Shown: piece by piece, positions 34,867 through 43,585 of the stretch
Layout: the number at the start of each line of letters is the position of its first letter
Numbering within the stretch: position 1 is the first letter of the stretch
Source: Williamsia sp. 1135
GTDB lineage: Bacteria > Actinomycetota > Actinomycetes > Mycobacteriales > Mycobacteriaceae
NCBI RefSeq assembly: GCF_002095395.1
Contig: NZ_MJEI01000107.1
Location: forward strand, 389,061-453,060
Direction: 5' to 3'
Length of the DNA: 64,000 bases
Program-made: the position numbers and the translations under genes
The notes under the pieces: model-generated
What the model was told of the DNA's origin: nothing
The model's input: only the letters and a program-made list of their open reading frames with translations
Databases searched by the model: none

Positions 34867-35355
34867 ATGACCGGGCGAATGACCGAGCAGGCCGCAGCCG
34901 GTACCTCGGATCAGATCTCGATCGGCGAGATGACGGGGTTGGAAGTGTTGCGGTACATGACCGGACTGCCGGAGCGACCGCCGAACATCGCGCAATTGGT
35001 GGGTATGGAAGTCGAGTCGCTGGAAGAGGGCCACGTCAGATTCAGCTTGAATGCCCGGCCAGACATGACCAATCCGATTGGATCACTACATGGCGGCATC
35101 TGCGCAACTCTGCTCGACTCGGTGATGGGGTGCGCGGTGCACACGACCCTCGGTGCGGGTGTCGGCTACGGAACACTGGAACTCAAGGTCAACTACATTC
35201 GGTCTGTTCCCACCGATGGACGCCGAATCATCGGCTATGGCAAGACCATTCACGTCGGACGTCGGACCGCTACCGCAGAGGGCGAGATCCGGGACGAACG
35301 AGACAAGTTGATCGCCCACGGCACCACCACCTGCATCATCCATCAGCCGGACTGA
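34867..35355 (+). CDS. PaaI-type acyl-CoA thioesterase
   Basis: A 162-residue hotdog-fold thioesterase of the PaaI/YbgC-like type, which hydrolyses acyl- or aryl-CoA thioesters. The conserved helix region is NPIGSLHGGICATLLDSVMG near residue 75, followed by GTLELKVNYIRSVP and the strand IGYGKTIHVGRRTATAEGEI. The ATG at 34867 comes after an AGGAGGGAG site and is preferred to longer upstream frames that cover the operators. Regulation by the divergent TetR is likely. The natural substrate is unknown. Confidence 0.9.
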   Translation: MTGRMTEQAAAGTSDQISIGEMTGLEVLRYMTGLPERPPNIAQLVGMEVESLEEGHVRFSLNARPDMTNPIGSLHGGICATLLDSVMGCAVHTTLGAGVGYGTLELKVNYIRSVPTDGRRIIGYGKTIHVGRRTATAEGEIRDERDKLIAHGTTTCIIHQPD

Positions 35356-35406
35356 TGCGAGCCCGGTGGAGGGGCGCCTCGATCAGGAGACCCTAGACTT
35401 CGTGGG

Positions 35407-36795
35407 GTGCAGTCTCCCGAGATACCGCGTCCTGTTCCAGGTGGCCGAGGTTGGCCCGATCCGTTGATGCGCAATCTGACGCTGTCGGCCAACCACGGCA
35501 AACTGTGGTTTGCGGTCGCAGGCGTCCTGGCTCTGGTGGGTAAACGGCAGCGCCGCGCGGCCGCGCGCGGTTTGGGATCGCTGGCCGGTGCGAGCCTGTT
35601 GTCCAACACCGTGATCAAACCGCTGGTGGGCCGCAGTCGCCCTCCAGCAGATCTGCTGCATCCGCATCGGCAGTTGCCGAGAATGCCCTGGACATCGTCC
35701 TTTCCCAGCGGTCACAGCGCCTCGGCCGCAGCATTCGCGGTCGGCGCGGCGCTGGAACGGCCGCGCACCGCGATAGTCCTGGCGCCGCTCGCTGCCGCGG
35801 TCGCCTATTCCCGGGTCTACGTCGGTGTGCATTATCGAACAGACGTGGTCGCCGGGGCAGCGGTCGGCACCGGCGTGGCACTCGCCGGCCACTTCCTGTG
35901 GCCGGCCACTCCGCTCCGAGCGGCCGAAACCGCCCCCGGGTCGGCACCGGCACTACCGGCTGGTGAAGGTTTGGCCGTCGTCGTCAACCCCCGGTCAGGG
36001 TCGGCAGCCGATGCCCCGGCTGAGGTCGCAGCCGCACTGCCGGGGGCGACCATCGTGCAGTGGGACGTGGACAGGCCACTAGACGACCAGATTCCCGACG
36101 GAATTCGAGCGCTGGGCGTTGCGGGGGGCGACGGCACCGCCGCGACGGTTGCGCAACTCGCGCTAGATCGGGGACTGCCGTTGGCCGTGTTCCCGGCCGG
36201 CACCCTCAACCATTTCGCCCGATCGCTTGACCTGGAGACCTACGCCGACACCGCGCGCGCAGTGACGATGGGAACAGCCGGAACTGTCGACGTCGGACGG
36301 ATCGATGGCCGCGTTTTCCTCAATACTGCAGGCCTCGGCGGATACCCGGAGATGGTCCGGCTACGCGATCGCCTCGAACATCGCATCGGAAAGTGGCCCG
36401 CAGCAGCGTTCGCGCTCTACCGGGCGGTGAAGGGACGTAAACCCGTCGACCTGGTCATCAACGGACAACATCATCTGGTCTGGGCGGTATTCGTCGGCAA
36501 CGGCGTGTACCGACCTCGCGGTCTGAGCCCGGCACGACGTTCCGACCTGGCCGACGGTGTGCTGGACCTCCAGTACCTCCGCGCAGACCGGAAGCTCGGT
36601 CGCACCACGGCAATTGTTGCGTCGCTGTTCGGTACGGTCGAGCGATCCAGGGTCCTCGGGTCCGTGCAAGCTTCTCGATTGGAGATCACCAGCGCGTCCG
36701 GCCCCCTGCTCACCGCTCACGATGGCGAAGTGACCGGGCCTGTCGAGAACGTGCTCCTCGAGCTCGATGAGCAGCGGCTGACGGTTTACCGCTGA
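35407..36795 (+). CDS. PAP2 phosphatase-diacylglycerol kinase-like fusion
   Basis: The 462-residue protein joins two lipid enzymes. Residues 1-170 are a membrane PAP2 phosphatase with its three motifs: KPLVGRSRP near 71-79, SFPSGHSAS near 97-105, and SRVYVGVHYRTDV near 134-146. Residues 188-462 are a diacylglycerol/sphingosine kinase-like domain, with VVVNPRSGSA, GVAGGDGTAATVAQ and VFPAGTLNHFARSL. The combination suggests a phosphorylation-dephosphorylation role for a membrane lipid, although both halves need not act on the same one. The start is GTG at 35407. The 3' end is 4 bases from the convergent Pro-rich gene. Confidence 0.92.
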   Translation: MQSPEIPRPVPGGRGWPDPLMRNLTLSANHGKLWFAVAGVLALVGKRQRRAAARGLGSLAGASLLSNTVIKPLVGRSRPPADLLHPHRQLPRMPWTSSFPSGHSASAAAFAVGAALERPRTAIVLAPLAAAVAYSRVYVGVHYRTDVVAGAAVGTGVALAGHFLWPATPLRAAETAPGSAPALPAGEGLAVVVNPRSGSAADAPAEVAAALPGATIVQWDVDRPLDDQIPDGIRALGVAGGDGTAATVAQLALDRGLPLAVFPAGTLNHFARSLDLETYADTARAVTMGTAGTVDVGRIDGRVFLNTAGLGGYPEMVRLRDRLEHRIGKWPAAAFALYRAVKGRKPVDLVINGQHHLVWAVFVGNGVYRPRGLSPARRSDLADGVLDLQYLRADRKLGRTTAIVASLFGTVERSRVLGSVQASRLEITSASGPLLTAHDGEVTGPVENVLLELDEQRLTVYR

Positions 36796-36799
36796 GCAT

Positions 36800-37000
36800 T
36801 CAGATGATCGTCGGCCCGGGGCTCGGCTCCGGGGGCGATGGCGCGGGAAACGCCGGATCGGGTGCGGGATGTTCGGGACCCGGCGGGGTGGTGGGCTCCG
36901 GCTGAGGCGTCGGAACGGGTTCCGGCTCAGGCACGGACGGGATGGTGGGCTCGGTTCCCGGTGGGTCCGGACGATCTGGAGTCGGAATAGGTTGTCCCAT
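36800..37000 (-). CDS. Small proline-rich protein
   Basis: A 66-residue protein made mostly of Pro, Glu, Thr and Gly in PEP/PTP-like repeats (MGQPIPTPDRPDPPG, EPEPVPTPQPEP). It has no signal peptide or membrane segment and is expected to be disordered. The ATG at 37000 follows a GAGGAGATC-type ribosome site on the minus strand. Codon use is compatible with a real gene, and similar short proteins occur in Gordonia-like genomes as I recall. Its function is unknown. It is convergent with the PAP2-kinase gene. Confidence 0.6.
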   Translation of the reverse strand: MGQPIPTPDRPDPPGTEPTIPSVPEPEPVPTPQPEPTTPPGPEHPAPDPAFPAPSPPEPSPGPTII

Positions 37001-37252
37001 GGTCGATCTCCTCACCTATGGGGTGACTGCGCGGAGCGCGGACGGCGGTTTGCATCGTGCGCTTCACCTTCATGCTTACCAGGGCGGGAGATCGGGTGAG
37101 GGCGATCAGGCACGGATGTCCCGATTCGTTCTGGTAACCACCTCATCCACGACGTCCGCGCTGGTATCAAGAATGAGCCGCGGGTGCAGATGCGTCCGCG
37201 ACATCGGCGCGGTATGTCCGTTCTTGGCCGATGCGTCGGGTAGACAAGACCC

Positions 37253-37642
37253 ATGGAGGTTCTCAGTGGCCGAATCATTCTCCGCCCGTCAGACCCGCGG
37301 ACGACGATCCGGTTCTATCGCGATCAACTCGGATTGGCCGTCGCCCGTGAGTACCCCGGCGGAATTGTCTTCTTCGCCGGGGCCGCGCTGATCGAGGTGG
37401 CTGCGCACATGGACGCGAGTGGCGCACCACCGGGTACGAGCGTCCTGTGGTTGCAGGTGCGTGACATCGCCGTCGCAGAACGTGAGCTCCGCGTATCAGG
37501 CGTCGCCATCACCCGGGATGCGAAAACTGAACCCTGGGGGCTCATCGAGATGCATGCGGTGGATCCCGACGGCACCGAGATCATCTTTGTAGAGGTTCCC
37601 GAGGACCACCCTCTTCGCCGCGATGGACGGGCGCCTGCCTGA
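37253..37642 (+). CDS. VOC-family protein (glyoxalase/bleomycin resistance-like)
   Basis: A 129-residue vicinal-oxygen-chelate fold protein, with two beta-alpha-beta-beta-beta units. Visible are IILRPSDPRTTIRFYRDQLG at the N-terminus, the strand IVFFAGAALIEVAAH with a possible metal Glu, and the closing MHAVDPDGTEIIFVEVPED with another ligand Glu. Functions in the family range from lyases and dioxygenases to drug-binding proteins; none can be chosen. It is a single gene, 42 bases before the molybdenum hydroxylase operon, and the two could share a transcript. Confidence 0.85.
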   Translation: MEVLSGRIILRPSDPRTTIRFYRDQLGLAVAREYPGGIVFFAGAALIEVAAHMDASGAPPGTSVLWLQVRDIAVAERELRVSGVAITRDAKTEPWGLIEMHAVDPDGTEIIFVEVPEDHPLRRDGRAPA

Positions 37643-37683
37643 ACTCTTGTTTGCCGCTGCGGCCGACTGGGTAATTCCGGACC

Positions 37684-38265
37684 ATGGATGACCAGCCCTC
37701 ATCACGTTCTGTCGCTGTGCGCTCTGGCCCGGTTCGAACGATCGGACTACATGTCAACGGCGAACACCGTGATATCGAATGTGACCCCCGGACAACGCTT
37801 TTGGATGCTCTCAGAGATCACATCGGCTTGACGGGCTCGAAAAAGGGATGTGACCGCGGCCAGTGCGGTGCCTGCACCGTTCTGGTCGACGACCGCCGTG
37901 TGGTGAGCTGCCTGATGCTCGCGGTGTCCGCACAAAACCATCGGATCACGACGATCGAGGGAATCGATCAAGTCCCTTCCGGGTCGACGCTGCAAAAGGC
38001 GTTCATCGATCACGATGGATTTCAATGCGGGTTCTGTACTCCCGGCCAGATCTGCTCAGCGGTGGGCATGCTCGATGAGGCCAAGCATGGATGGCCGAGC
38101 GCAGCGACCGCGGACGTGGCGGAGCCTCACGACGTCGTGCTCGACGACGAAGAGATACGAGAACGATTGAGCGGCAACATCTGTCGATGTGGCGCATACG
38201 TGAACATCGTGGCTGCGGTCCGTAGCGCCACGGATGAGGGCGCGGCGGGCGAGGTGTCGTCATGA
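37684..38265 (+). CDS. [2Fe-2S] subunit of molybdenum hydroxylase (PaoA/XdhC-type)
   Basis: This 193-residue subunit carries the two [2Fe-2S] clusters of a xanthine dehydrogenase-family enzyme. The plant-type cluster is bound by CDRGQCGAC near residues 58-66 plus a later Cys in VVSCLML, and the second by CGFCTPGQICS near 117-127 and ICRCGAY near 161-167. There is no Tat signal, unlike E. coli PaoA, so the enzyme is probably cytoplasmic. The 3' end overlaps the FAD subunit by 4 bases. Substrate is probably an aldehyde or N-heterocycle, not decided by sequence. Confidence 0.93.
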   Translation: MDDQPSSRSVAVRSGPVRTIGLHVNGEHRDIECDPRTTLLDALRDHIGLTGSKKGCDRGQCGACTVLVDDRRVVSCLMLAVSAQNHRITTIEGIDQVPSGSTLQKAFIDHDGFQCGFCTPGQICSAVGMLDEAKHGWPSAATADVAEPHDVVLDDEEIRERLSGNICRCGAYVNIVAAVRSATDEGAAGEVSS

Positions 38266-39260
38266 AGACCTTCGACTACCTCGCGCCGGATAGCGTGGAC
38301 ATCGCCGTCGAGCGCCTCGGGGCAGACCCGGACTCCAAGCTCCTGGCCGGCGGCACCAACCTCGTCGACCTGATGAAGCTCGGTGTGTGCAATCCCGACA
38401 CCCTCATCGACATCAGTGCTCTGCCGCTCGATCAGGTCGATCTGACCGAGTCGGGCGAACTACAGATCGGCGCCAACGTCCGGAACAGCGATCTCGCCGC
38501 GCATCCAGTCGTACGAACGCGTTATCCGGTGCTGTCGGAGGCCCTGCTCGCGGGGGCCTCGGGGCAGTTGAGGAACATGGCGACGACCGGAGGCAACCTG
38601 TTCCAGCGAACCCGGTGCCCGTATTTCATGGACACCGCAAAGGCCTGCAACAAGCGCGAGCCCGGTTCCGGGTGTTCTGCGGTGGGCGGAGTCAACCGAG
38701 ACATGGCGATCCTGGGCGCGTCGTCGCAGTGTGTCGCCACCCACCCGTCGGACATGGCAGTGGCGCTGGCTGTCCTCGAGCCGCATCTGGAGATTCTCGG
38801 ACCAGCAGGTCGGCGCGTCGTCCCCTTCGATGCGCTCTACCGACTCCCGGGAGACCACCCCGAACTCGACACCACACTGGAACGTGACGATCTCGTCGTC
38901 TCGTTGGCCATCCCTGCCCTGCAGGCGGCCCGGACCTCGACCTATCGGAAGGTCCGCGACCGGGCATCGTTCGCTTTCGCTCTGGTGTCGGTTGCCGCGG
39001 TCCTGGAGGTCCAGGACGGCGTGGTCTCGGCAGTTCGGATCGCGCTCGGCGGTGTGGCCCACAAGCCATGGCGCGCGCGTGCGGCCGAGCAGCAGCTGAT
39101 CGGTCGATCGCCTACCCGTGCGGAGTTCGCTGCTGCCATCGAACTCGAACTAGAAGCTGCACAGGCACTCTCGGACAACGAGTTCAAGATTCCGATGGTG
39201 CGATCGCTTGTTACCCAGACGCTGGTCCAGCTCGCGGGTGGTCAGGTGGCGCAGCGATGA
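38262..39260 (+). CDS. FAD subunit of molybdenum hydroxylase (PaoB-like, with extra Fe-S motif)
   Basis: The 332-residue medium subunit binds FAD through KLLAGGTNLVDLMKLG near residue 27 and LRNMATTGGNLFQRTRC near 105-121. Unlike ordinary xanthine dehydrogenase subunits it has four cysteines in an insert (RTRCPYFMD, ACNKREPGSGCSA), which in E. coli PaoB hold an additional [4Fe-4S] cluster. This puts the enzyme in the PaoABC aldehyde oxidoreductase group. The ATG overlaps the small-subunit stop and the 3' end overlaps the large subunit, both by 4 bases. Confidence 0.92.
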   Translation: MKTFDYLAPDSVDIAVERLGADPDSKLLAGGTNLVDLMKLGVCNPDTLIDISALPLDQVDLTESGELQIGANVRNSDLAAHPVVRTRYPVLSEALLAGASGQLRNMATTGGNLFQRTRCPYFMDTAKACNKREPGSGCSAVGGVNRDMAILGASSQCVATHPSDMAVALAVLEPHLEILGPAGRRVVPFDALYRLPGDHPELDTTLERDDLVVSLAIPALQAARTSTYRKVRDRASFAFALVSVAAVLEVQDGVVSAVRIALGGVAHKPWRARAAEQQLIGRSPTRAEFAAAIELELEAAQALSDNEFKIPMVRSLVTQTLVQLAGGQVAQR

Positions 39261-41374
39261 GCGCGCTCGGGGTGCCGCACCGCCGCATCGAGAGCGACGA
39301 CAAGGTGAGGGGAACGGCCCGTTACACCGCAGATCAACGGCCCGACGGAGACGGTGTCGTCCACTGTCGCCACGTCGGCTCGCAGGTCAACCGCGGTCGG
39401 GTCATCGCAGTCGACGTCGAGTCGGCGCTGTCGCACCCGGGCGTCCTTGCTGTGCTGTGGCATCAAAACGCGCCCGCGCTGGACGAAGTCGACGACACCG
39501 AATTGATGATCATGCAGTCCGACGAGGTCAACTACCGAGGACAGATCGTTGCGGCGGTCATCGCCACCTCCCCGGAGACTGCGCAGGCGGCCGCCGACTC
39601 TCTGGACATCACCTACGAGAGCTCATCCGATTTCGACAACGTACTGGAGAGGGACCACCCGGATCATTACGCACCGGAGGAAGTCAACGCCGGTTTTCCG
39701 ACCGACGCCCGCCGTGGCGATCCCGAGCAGGCGCTGTCCGACGCGGCACACGTCGTCGACCACTGGTACTTCACGCCTGCCATGCACAACAACCCGATGG
39801 AGCCACACGCTTCCGTCGCTCGATGGCGGCACGGCGACGGAGGAGGTGCCGAGGTCACGGTGTGGGACTCCACCCAAGCTCCGTCGGGGGTGCAGGGGGA
39901 TCTCGCGACGATGTTCGGTCTCGAACCGGAGCGCATTCGGGTGATCGCCGAGCACGTCGGCGGCGGTTTCGGCGGAAAAGGGAGTACTCGTCCGAACGTG
40001 GTGCTGGCGGTCATGGCGGCCAGGCACCTGAAAAGCACGGTCCGCGTCGTCCTCCCGCGGTCGGCGACATTCACGTTCGTCGGGTACCGAACCCCGACCT
40101 ATTCGCGACTGGCTCTGGGCGCCGATCCGCAGGGGCGATTGTCGGTCGTGTGCCACGACACCATGCAGCAGACATCGAAGATCGTCGAGTTCGTCGAACA
40201 GACCGCCGAGGGTACTCGGCACATCTATCGATCGGACCACAGCAGGACCACGCATCGTGTTGCTGCCCTAGATGTTTCGACGCCGCGGTGGATGCGTGCA
40301 CCGGGGGAGGCGCCGGGTATCCACGCTCTCGAGTGCGCCATCGATGAACTCTCGTACGAGCTCGGGATGGACCCGATCGAACTCCGCATCGTGAACGAGC
40401 CCGATGCGGACCCGGCAACGGGAACCCCGTTCAGTTCACGCAACGTGGTCCGAGCGCTTCGGGTCGGGGCGGACAAGTTCGGCTGGGAACAGCGTAATCC
40501 TGAGCCTGCAGCCACACTCGTGGGACGAAAGCTGTGGGGCACCGGGGTCGCCCTCGCCTCGTACCCCGCACTCACCTCGCCCAGCACCGCCCGGGCCCGA
40601 GCGAACAGTGATGGAACCTTCGACGTCTCCATTGCCGCCTCCGATATCGGCACCGGCGCGCGCACCGTGCTCGCACAGATAGCCGCCGACGCCCTCGACG
40701 CACCCTACTCGGCGGTTCGCCTGCACCTCGGCGACAGTTCCCTACCGAAAGCACCCGGAGCCGGTGGCTCAGCCGGTACGTCGTCGTGGGGTTTTGCCGT
40801 GGACAAAGCATGCCGCGATCTGCATTATCAGCTCAGGCAGGTCGGCGTACCGACTACGGCCCTCGAGGTCACTGCCGACACCGCAGACGATGTGGCGGCT
40901 CGGGCGCAGATGCCACGCGAAGCCTTCGGTGCCCAGTTCGCGCAGGTGAGCGTCGACGTCGATACCGGTGAGGTGGCCGTCGAGCGGATGCTTGGTGTGT
41001 TCGCGGTGGGGCGGGTGCTCAATCCGCGATTGGCGCGGTCACAGCTCATCGGCGGCATGACCTTCGGCCTCGGGATGGCGCTGCTCGAGGAGGGGATTCC
41101 CGACCACGATTACGGCGGCTTCACGAACGAGAACATGGCCGACTATCACGTGCCCGCTCATGCCGACGTCAGAAACATCGACGCGATCTGGATCGACGAA
41201 GAGGACAACGACCTCAACCCGATGGGCAGCAAGGGAATCGGAGAGATCGGTAATGTCGGTTCCTCAGCCGCGATCGTCAACGCGGTGTACCACGCCTGCG
41301 GGGTGAGGGTCAGAGATCTGCCGGTGCGACCCGACAAGCTGCAATCCCTGATAGATCCCGCACTGCGCGAGTGA
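39257..41374 (+). CDS. Molybdenum cofactor subunit of molybdenum hydroxylase (PaoC-like)
   Basis: The 705-residue large subunit binds molybdopterin and performs the hydroxylation. Conserved loops include EHVGGGFGGKGSTRPN near residue 235, APGAGGSAGTSSWG near 498, and the active-site glutamate in GSKGIGEIGNVGSSAAIVNA near 660. The ATG at 39257 overlaps the previous stop (ATGA); the longer upstream frame lies inside the FAD subunit gene. The 3' end overlaps the malQ start by 4 bases. No XdhC/PaoD-type maturation chaperone gene is present next to the operon, so it must be encoded elsewhere or be dispensable. Confidence 0.93.
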   Translation: MSALGVPHRRIESDDKVRGTARYTADQRPDGDGVVHCRHVGSQVNRGRVIAVDVESALSHPGVLAVLWHQNAPALDEVDDTELMIMQSDEVNYRGQIVAAVIATSPETAQAAADSLDITYESSSDFDNVLERDHPDHYAPEEVNAGFPTDARRGDPEQALSDAAHVVDHWYFTPAMHNNPMEPHASVARWRHGDGGGAEVTVWDSTQAPSGVQGDLATMFGLEPERIRVIAEHVGGGFGGKGSTRPNVVLAVMAARHLKSTVRVVLPRSATFTFVGYRTPTYSRLALGADPQGRLSVVCHDTMQQTSKIVEFVEQTAEGTRHIYRSDHSRTTHRVAALDVSTPRWMRAPGEAPGIHALECAIDELSYELGMDPIELRIVNEPDADPATGTPFSSRNVVRALRVGADKFGWEQRNPEPAATLVGRKLWGTGVALASYPALTSPSTARARANSDGTFDVSIAASDIGTGARTVLAQIAADALDAPYSAVRLHLGDSSLPKAPGAGGSAGTSSWGFAVDKACRDLHYQLRQVGVPTTALEVTADTADDVAARAQMPREAFGAQFAQVSVDVDTGEVAVERMLGVFAVGRVLNPRLARSQLIGGMTFGLGMALLEEGIPDHDYGGFTNENMADYHVPAHADVRNIDAIWIDEEDNDLNPMGSKGIGEIGNVGSSAAIVNAVYHACGVRVRDLPVRPDKLQSLIDPALRE

Positions 41375-43581
41375 CGCCGAGTAGTAGCCGGGGCGAGCGC
41401 AACGCCGGCAAACCTGGCAGCATCGCAGAGGTGTGGTACACCGAGCAGCTGAGAATCCTTGCCGATCGATGTGGTGTCGCCACTTCGTACGAGGGCTGGG
41501 ACAAGCAGCGCAAGCAGGTGTCCGACAGCAGTTTGCAACACATCCTCGGGGCGCTGGGTGTCAACTGCGATACTTCCGACACCATCGCGCAATCCCTTCA
41601 CGAGATCGACGAAAAACCGTGGCGCAGGACACTGCCTCCGGTCCTCGTCATCACCGAGGGATCGGACAGCCACATTCCGGTCCACATTCCTCATGGGACG
41701 CAAGTCCGCGTGTGGGTGACCACCGAGCAGGGTGCCCGCGTCGCAGTGGACCAGGTGAACGTCTGGACGGAGCCACGCGAAGTCGACGGCGTACTGATCG
41801 GGCGAGCGACCTTCGCTGTGCCGGCCACGTTGCCCACCGGGTGGCATTCGGTGCATGCCGAGCCCGACGACGGAGCGCCTGCGGTGTGCTCCCTCGTCGT
41901 GACTCCGAAACGACTGACGACCGCCGACAGGTTCGCTGCTGATCAACGGTGGGGATTGGCTGCTCAGCTGTACTCGATCCGTTCGCGCCGGTCGTGGGGA
42001 ATCGGGGACCTGGCCGACCTGTCGGACATCGCACACATCGCCGGATCGGTGCACGGCGCCGACTTCGTGCTGGTCAACCCCCTTCACGCTGCTCAGCCGC
42101 AGCCACCGCTGGAGCGATCTCCGTACCTACCGACCACCAGAAGGTTCGTCAATCCGCTCTACATCCGGGTCGAGGACATCCCTGAGGCGGCGTTGCTGCC
42201 GGAGACCGCCCACCGGCAGATGCACGATTACGCGGCCAAATACGCGAAGAGCAACGCCGACCCGAACCGCATCCGCCGGAACTCGGTGTATCGCGCGAAG
42301 CTTCAGGTTCTCGAAACCATCTTTCGCGTTCCGCTGAGCCCGCACCGACGCGGCAGCCTGGATCGATACCTCAACGCTGAAGGCGAAGGTCTGCTGGAGT
42401 TCGCGACCTGGTGTGCCCTGATCGAAAAGTACGGCGCAGCAAGCCCGAAATGGAGGAAGTCTCTACGAGATCCCAGCGGCGTCGCCGAATCGAGAATCAA
42501 GCTGGCCGATCGAATTGGCTTCTACAGTTGGTTGCAGTGGATCTGCGACGAGCAGCTTGCGTCCGCTCAGGAGGCCGCCACCGACGCGGGTATGAGCATC
42601 GGGATCATTCACGATCTCGCGGTCGGGGTGCAGCAGGGTGGCGCCGATGCATGGGTGCTCGGCGACGCGCTGACGACAGGTGTTTCAGTTGGCGCTCCTC
42701 CCGATGCGTTCAATCAACAGGGGCAGGTGTGGAACCAGCCACCTTGGCACCCATGGCGTTTGGCCGAGCATGGTTACGTCCCGTTCCGGGACATGCTCCG
42801 CACGGTCCTGCGCCGCGCGGGGGGACTCCGCATCGATCACATTCTCGGTTTCTTCAGGCTGTGGTGGATTCCGGAGGGCGAATCGGCGGCCGCGGGTACC
42901 TACGTCACTTTCGACCACGAAGCCTTGATCGGCATCCTGGTGCTGGAGGCACAACGCGCCGACGCCGTGGTCATCGGCGAGGATCTCGGTGTCTTCGAAC
43001 CGATCGTTCAGGACTACCTCAGCGCACGTGGGGTCCTGGGGACGTCAATCCTGTGGTTCGAACATGGCGAGTTCGCCCCGATTCCGCCGGAGAACTACCG
43101 CACCCTGTGCCTGACCTCCGTCAACACCCACGACCTGCCGCCGACCGCCGGTTACCTGGCCGGGGAACACATTCGATTGCGAGCTGAACTCGGGTTGCTC
43201 GAGCAGGACGAGGCCACCGAACGCGCGGACGACGCCCGCGACCGCGAGGCGATCCTGCAATTGGCACGCGACCGCGGGCTGCTGGCAGCCGACGCCGACG
43301 AGGTGCAGACTGTGGATGCACTCCACGCGCTGATCGCGCGCAGTCCGTCCATCTTGTTGTCAGTGGCGCTGGCCGATGCGGTGGGGGAGCGGCGGATCCA
43401 GAATCAGCCGGGAACAGACGAAACCCAGTATTCGAACTGGTCCATCCCACTCGCCGACGGCGAAGGGAACGTGGTCGGCGTCGAAGATCTCATCGACAAC
43501 GCGCGATTCACGAGGTTGGTGCGAGCGCTCCGGCCGAATCCGGGTGGGGATCGACCGGAGACGCACCCCGGTCAGCAGTGA
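41371..43581 (+). CDS. malQ: 4-alpha-glucanotransferase (amylomaltase)
   Basis: MalQ transfers alpha-1,4-glucan chains between maltodextrins. The 736-residue protein has the long actinobacterial form with an N-terminal beta-rich region (about 60-185) before the GH77 barrel. Catalytic motifs are GLRIDHILGFFRLWWIP near residue 487 (nucleophile Asp), VIGEDLGVFEP near 530 (acid/base Glu) and SVNTHDLPPTAGY near 585 (third acid). The GTG at 41371 overlaps the molybdenum subunit stop, so MalQ is translationally coupled to an unrelated enzyme. It is convergent with the hydrolase gene, 4 bases away. Confidence 0.95.
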   Translation: MTPSSSRGERNAGKPGSIAEVWYTEQLRILADRCGVATSYEGWDKQRKQVSDSSLQHILGALGVNCDTSDTIAQSLHEIDEKPWRRTLPPVLVITEGSDSHIPVHIPHGTQVRVWVTTEQGARVAVDQVNVWTEPREVDGVLIGRATFAVPATLPTGWHSVHAEPDDGAPAVCSLVVTPKRLTTADRFAADQRWGLAAQLYSIRSRRSWGIGDLADLSDIAHIAGSVHGADFVLVNPLHAAQPQPPLERSPYLPTTRRFVNPLYIRVEDIPEAALLPETAHRQMHDYAAKYAKSNADPNRIRRNSVYRAKLQVLETIFRVPLSPHRRGSLDRYLNAEGEGLLEFATWCALIEKYGAASPKWRKSLRDPSGVAESRIKLADRIGFYSWLQWICDEQLASAQEAATDAGMSIGIIHDLAVGVQQGGADAWVLGDALTTGVSVGAPPDAFNQQGQVWNQPPWHPWRLAEHGYVPFRDMLRTVLRRAGGLRIDHILGFFRLWWIPEGESAAAGTYVTFDHEALIGILVLEAQRADAVVIGEDLGVFEPIVQDYLSARGVLGTSILWFEHGEFAPIPPENYRTLCLTSVNTHDLPPTAGYLAGEHIRLRAELGLLEQDEATERADDARDREAILQLARDRGLLAADADEVQTVDALHALIARSPSILLSVALADAVGERRIQNQPGTDETQYSNWSIPLADGEGNVVGVEDLIDNARFTRLVRALRPNPGGDRPETHPGQQ

Positions 43582-43585
43582 CGCC

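Noticed and set aside
37001..37252. Possible small gene between the Pro-rich protein and the VOC gene.
   Set aside because: Short frames on both strands lack ribosome sites and recognisable sequence; it is treated as non-coding.
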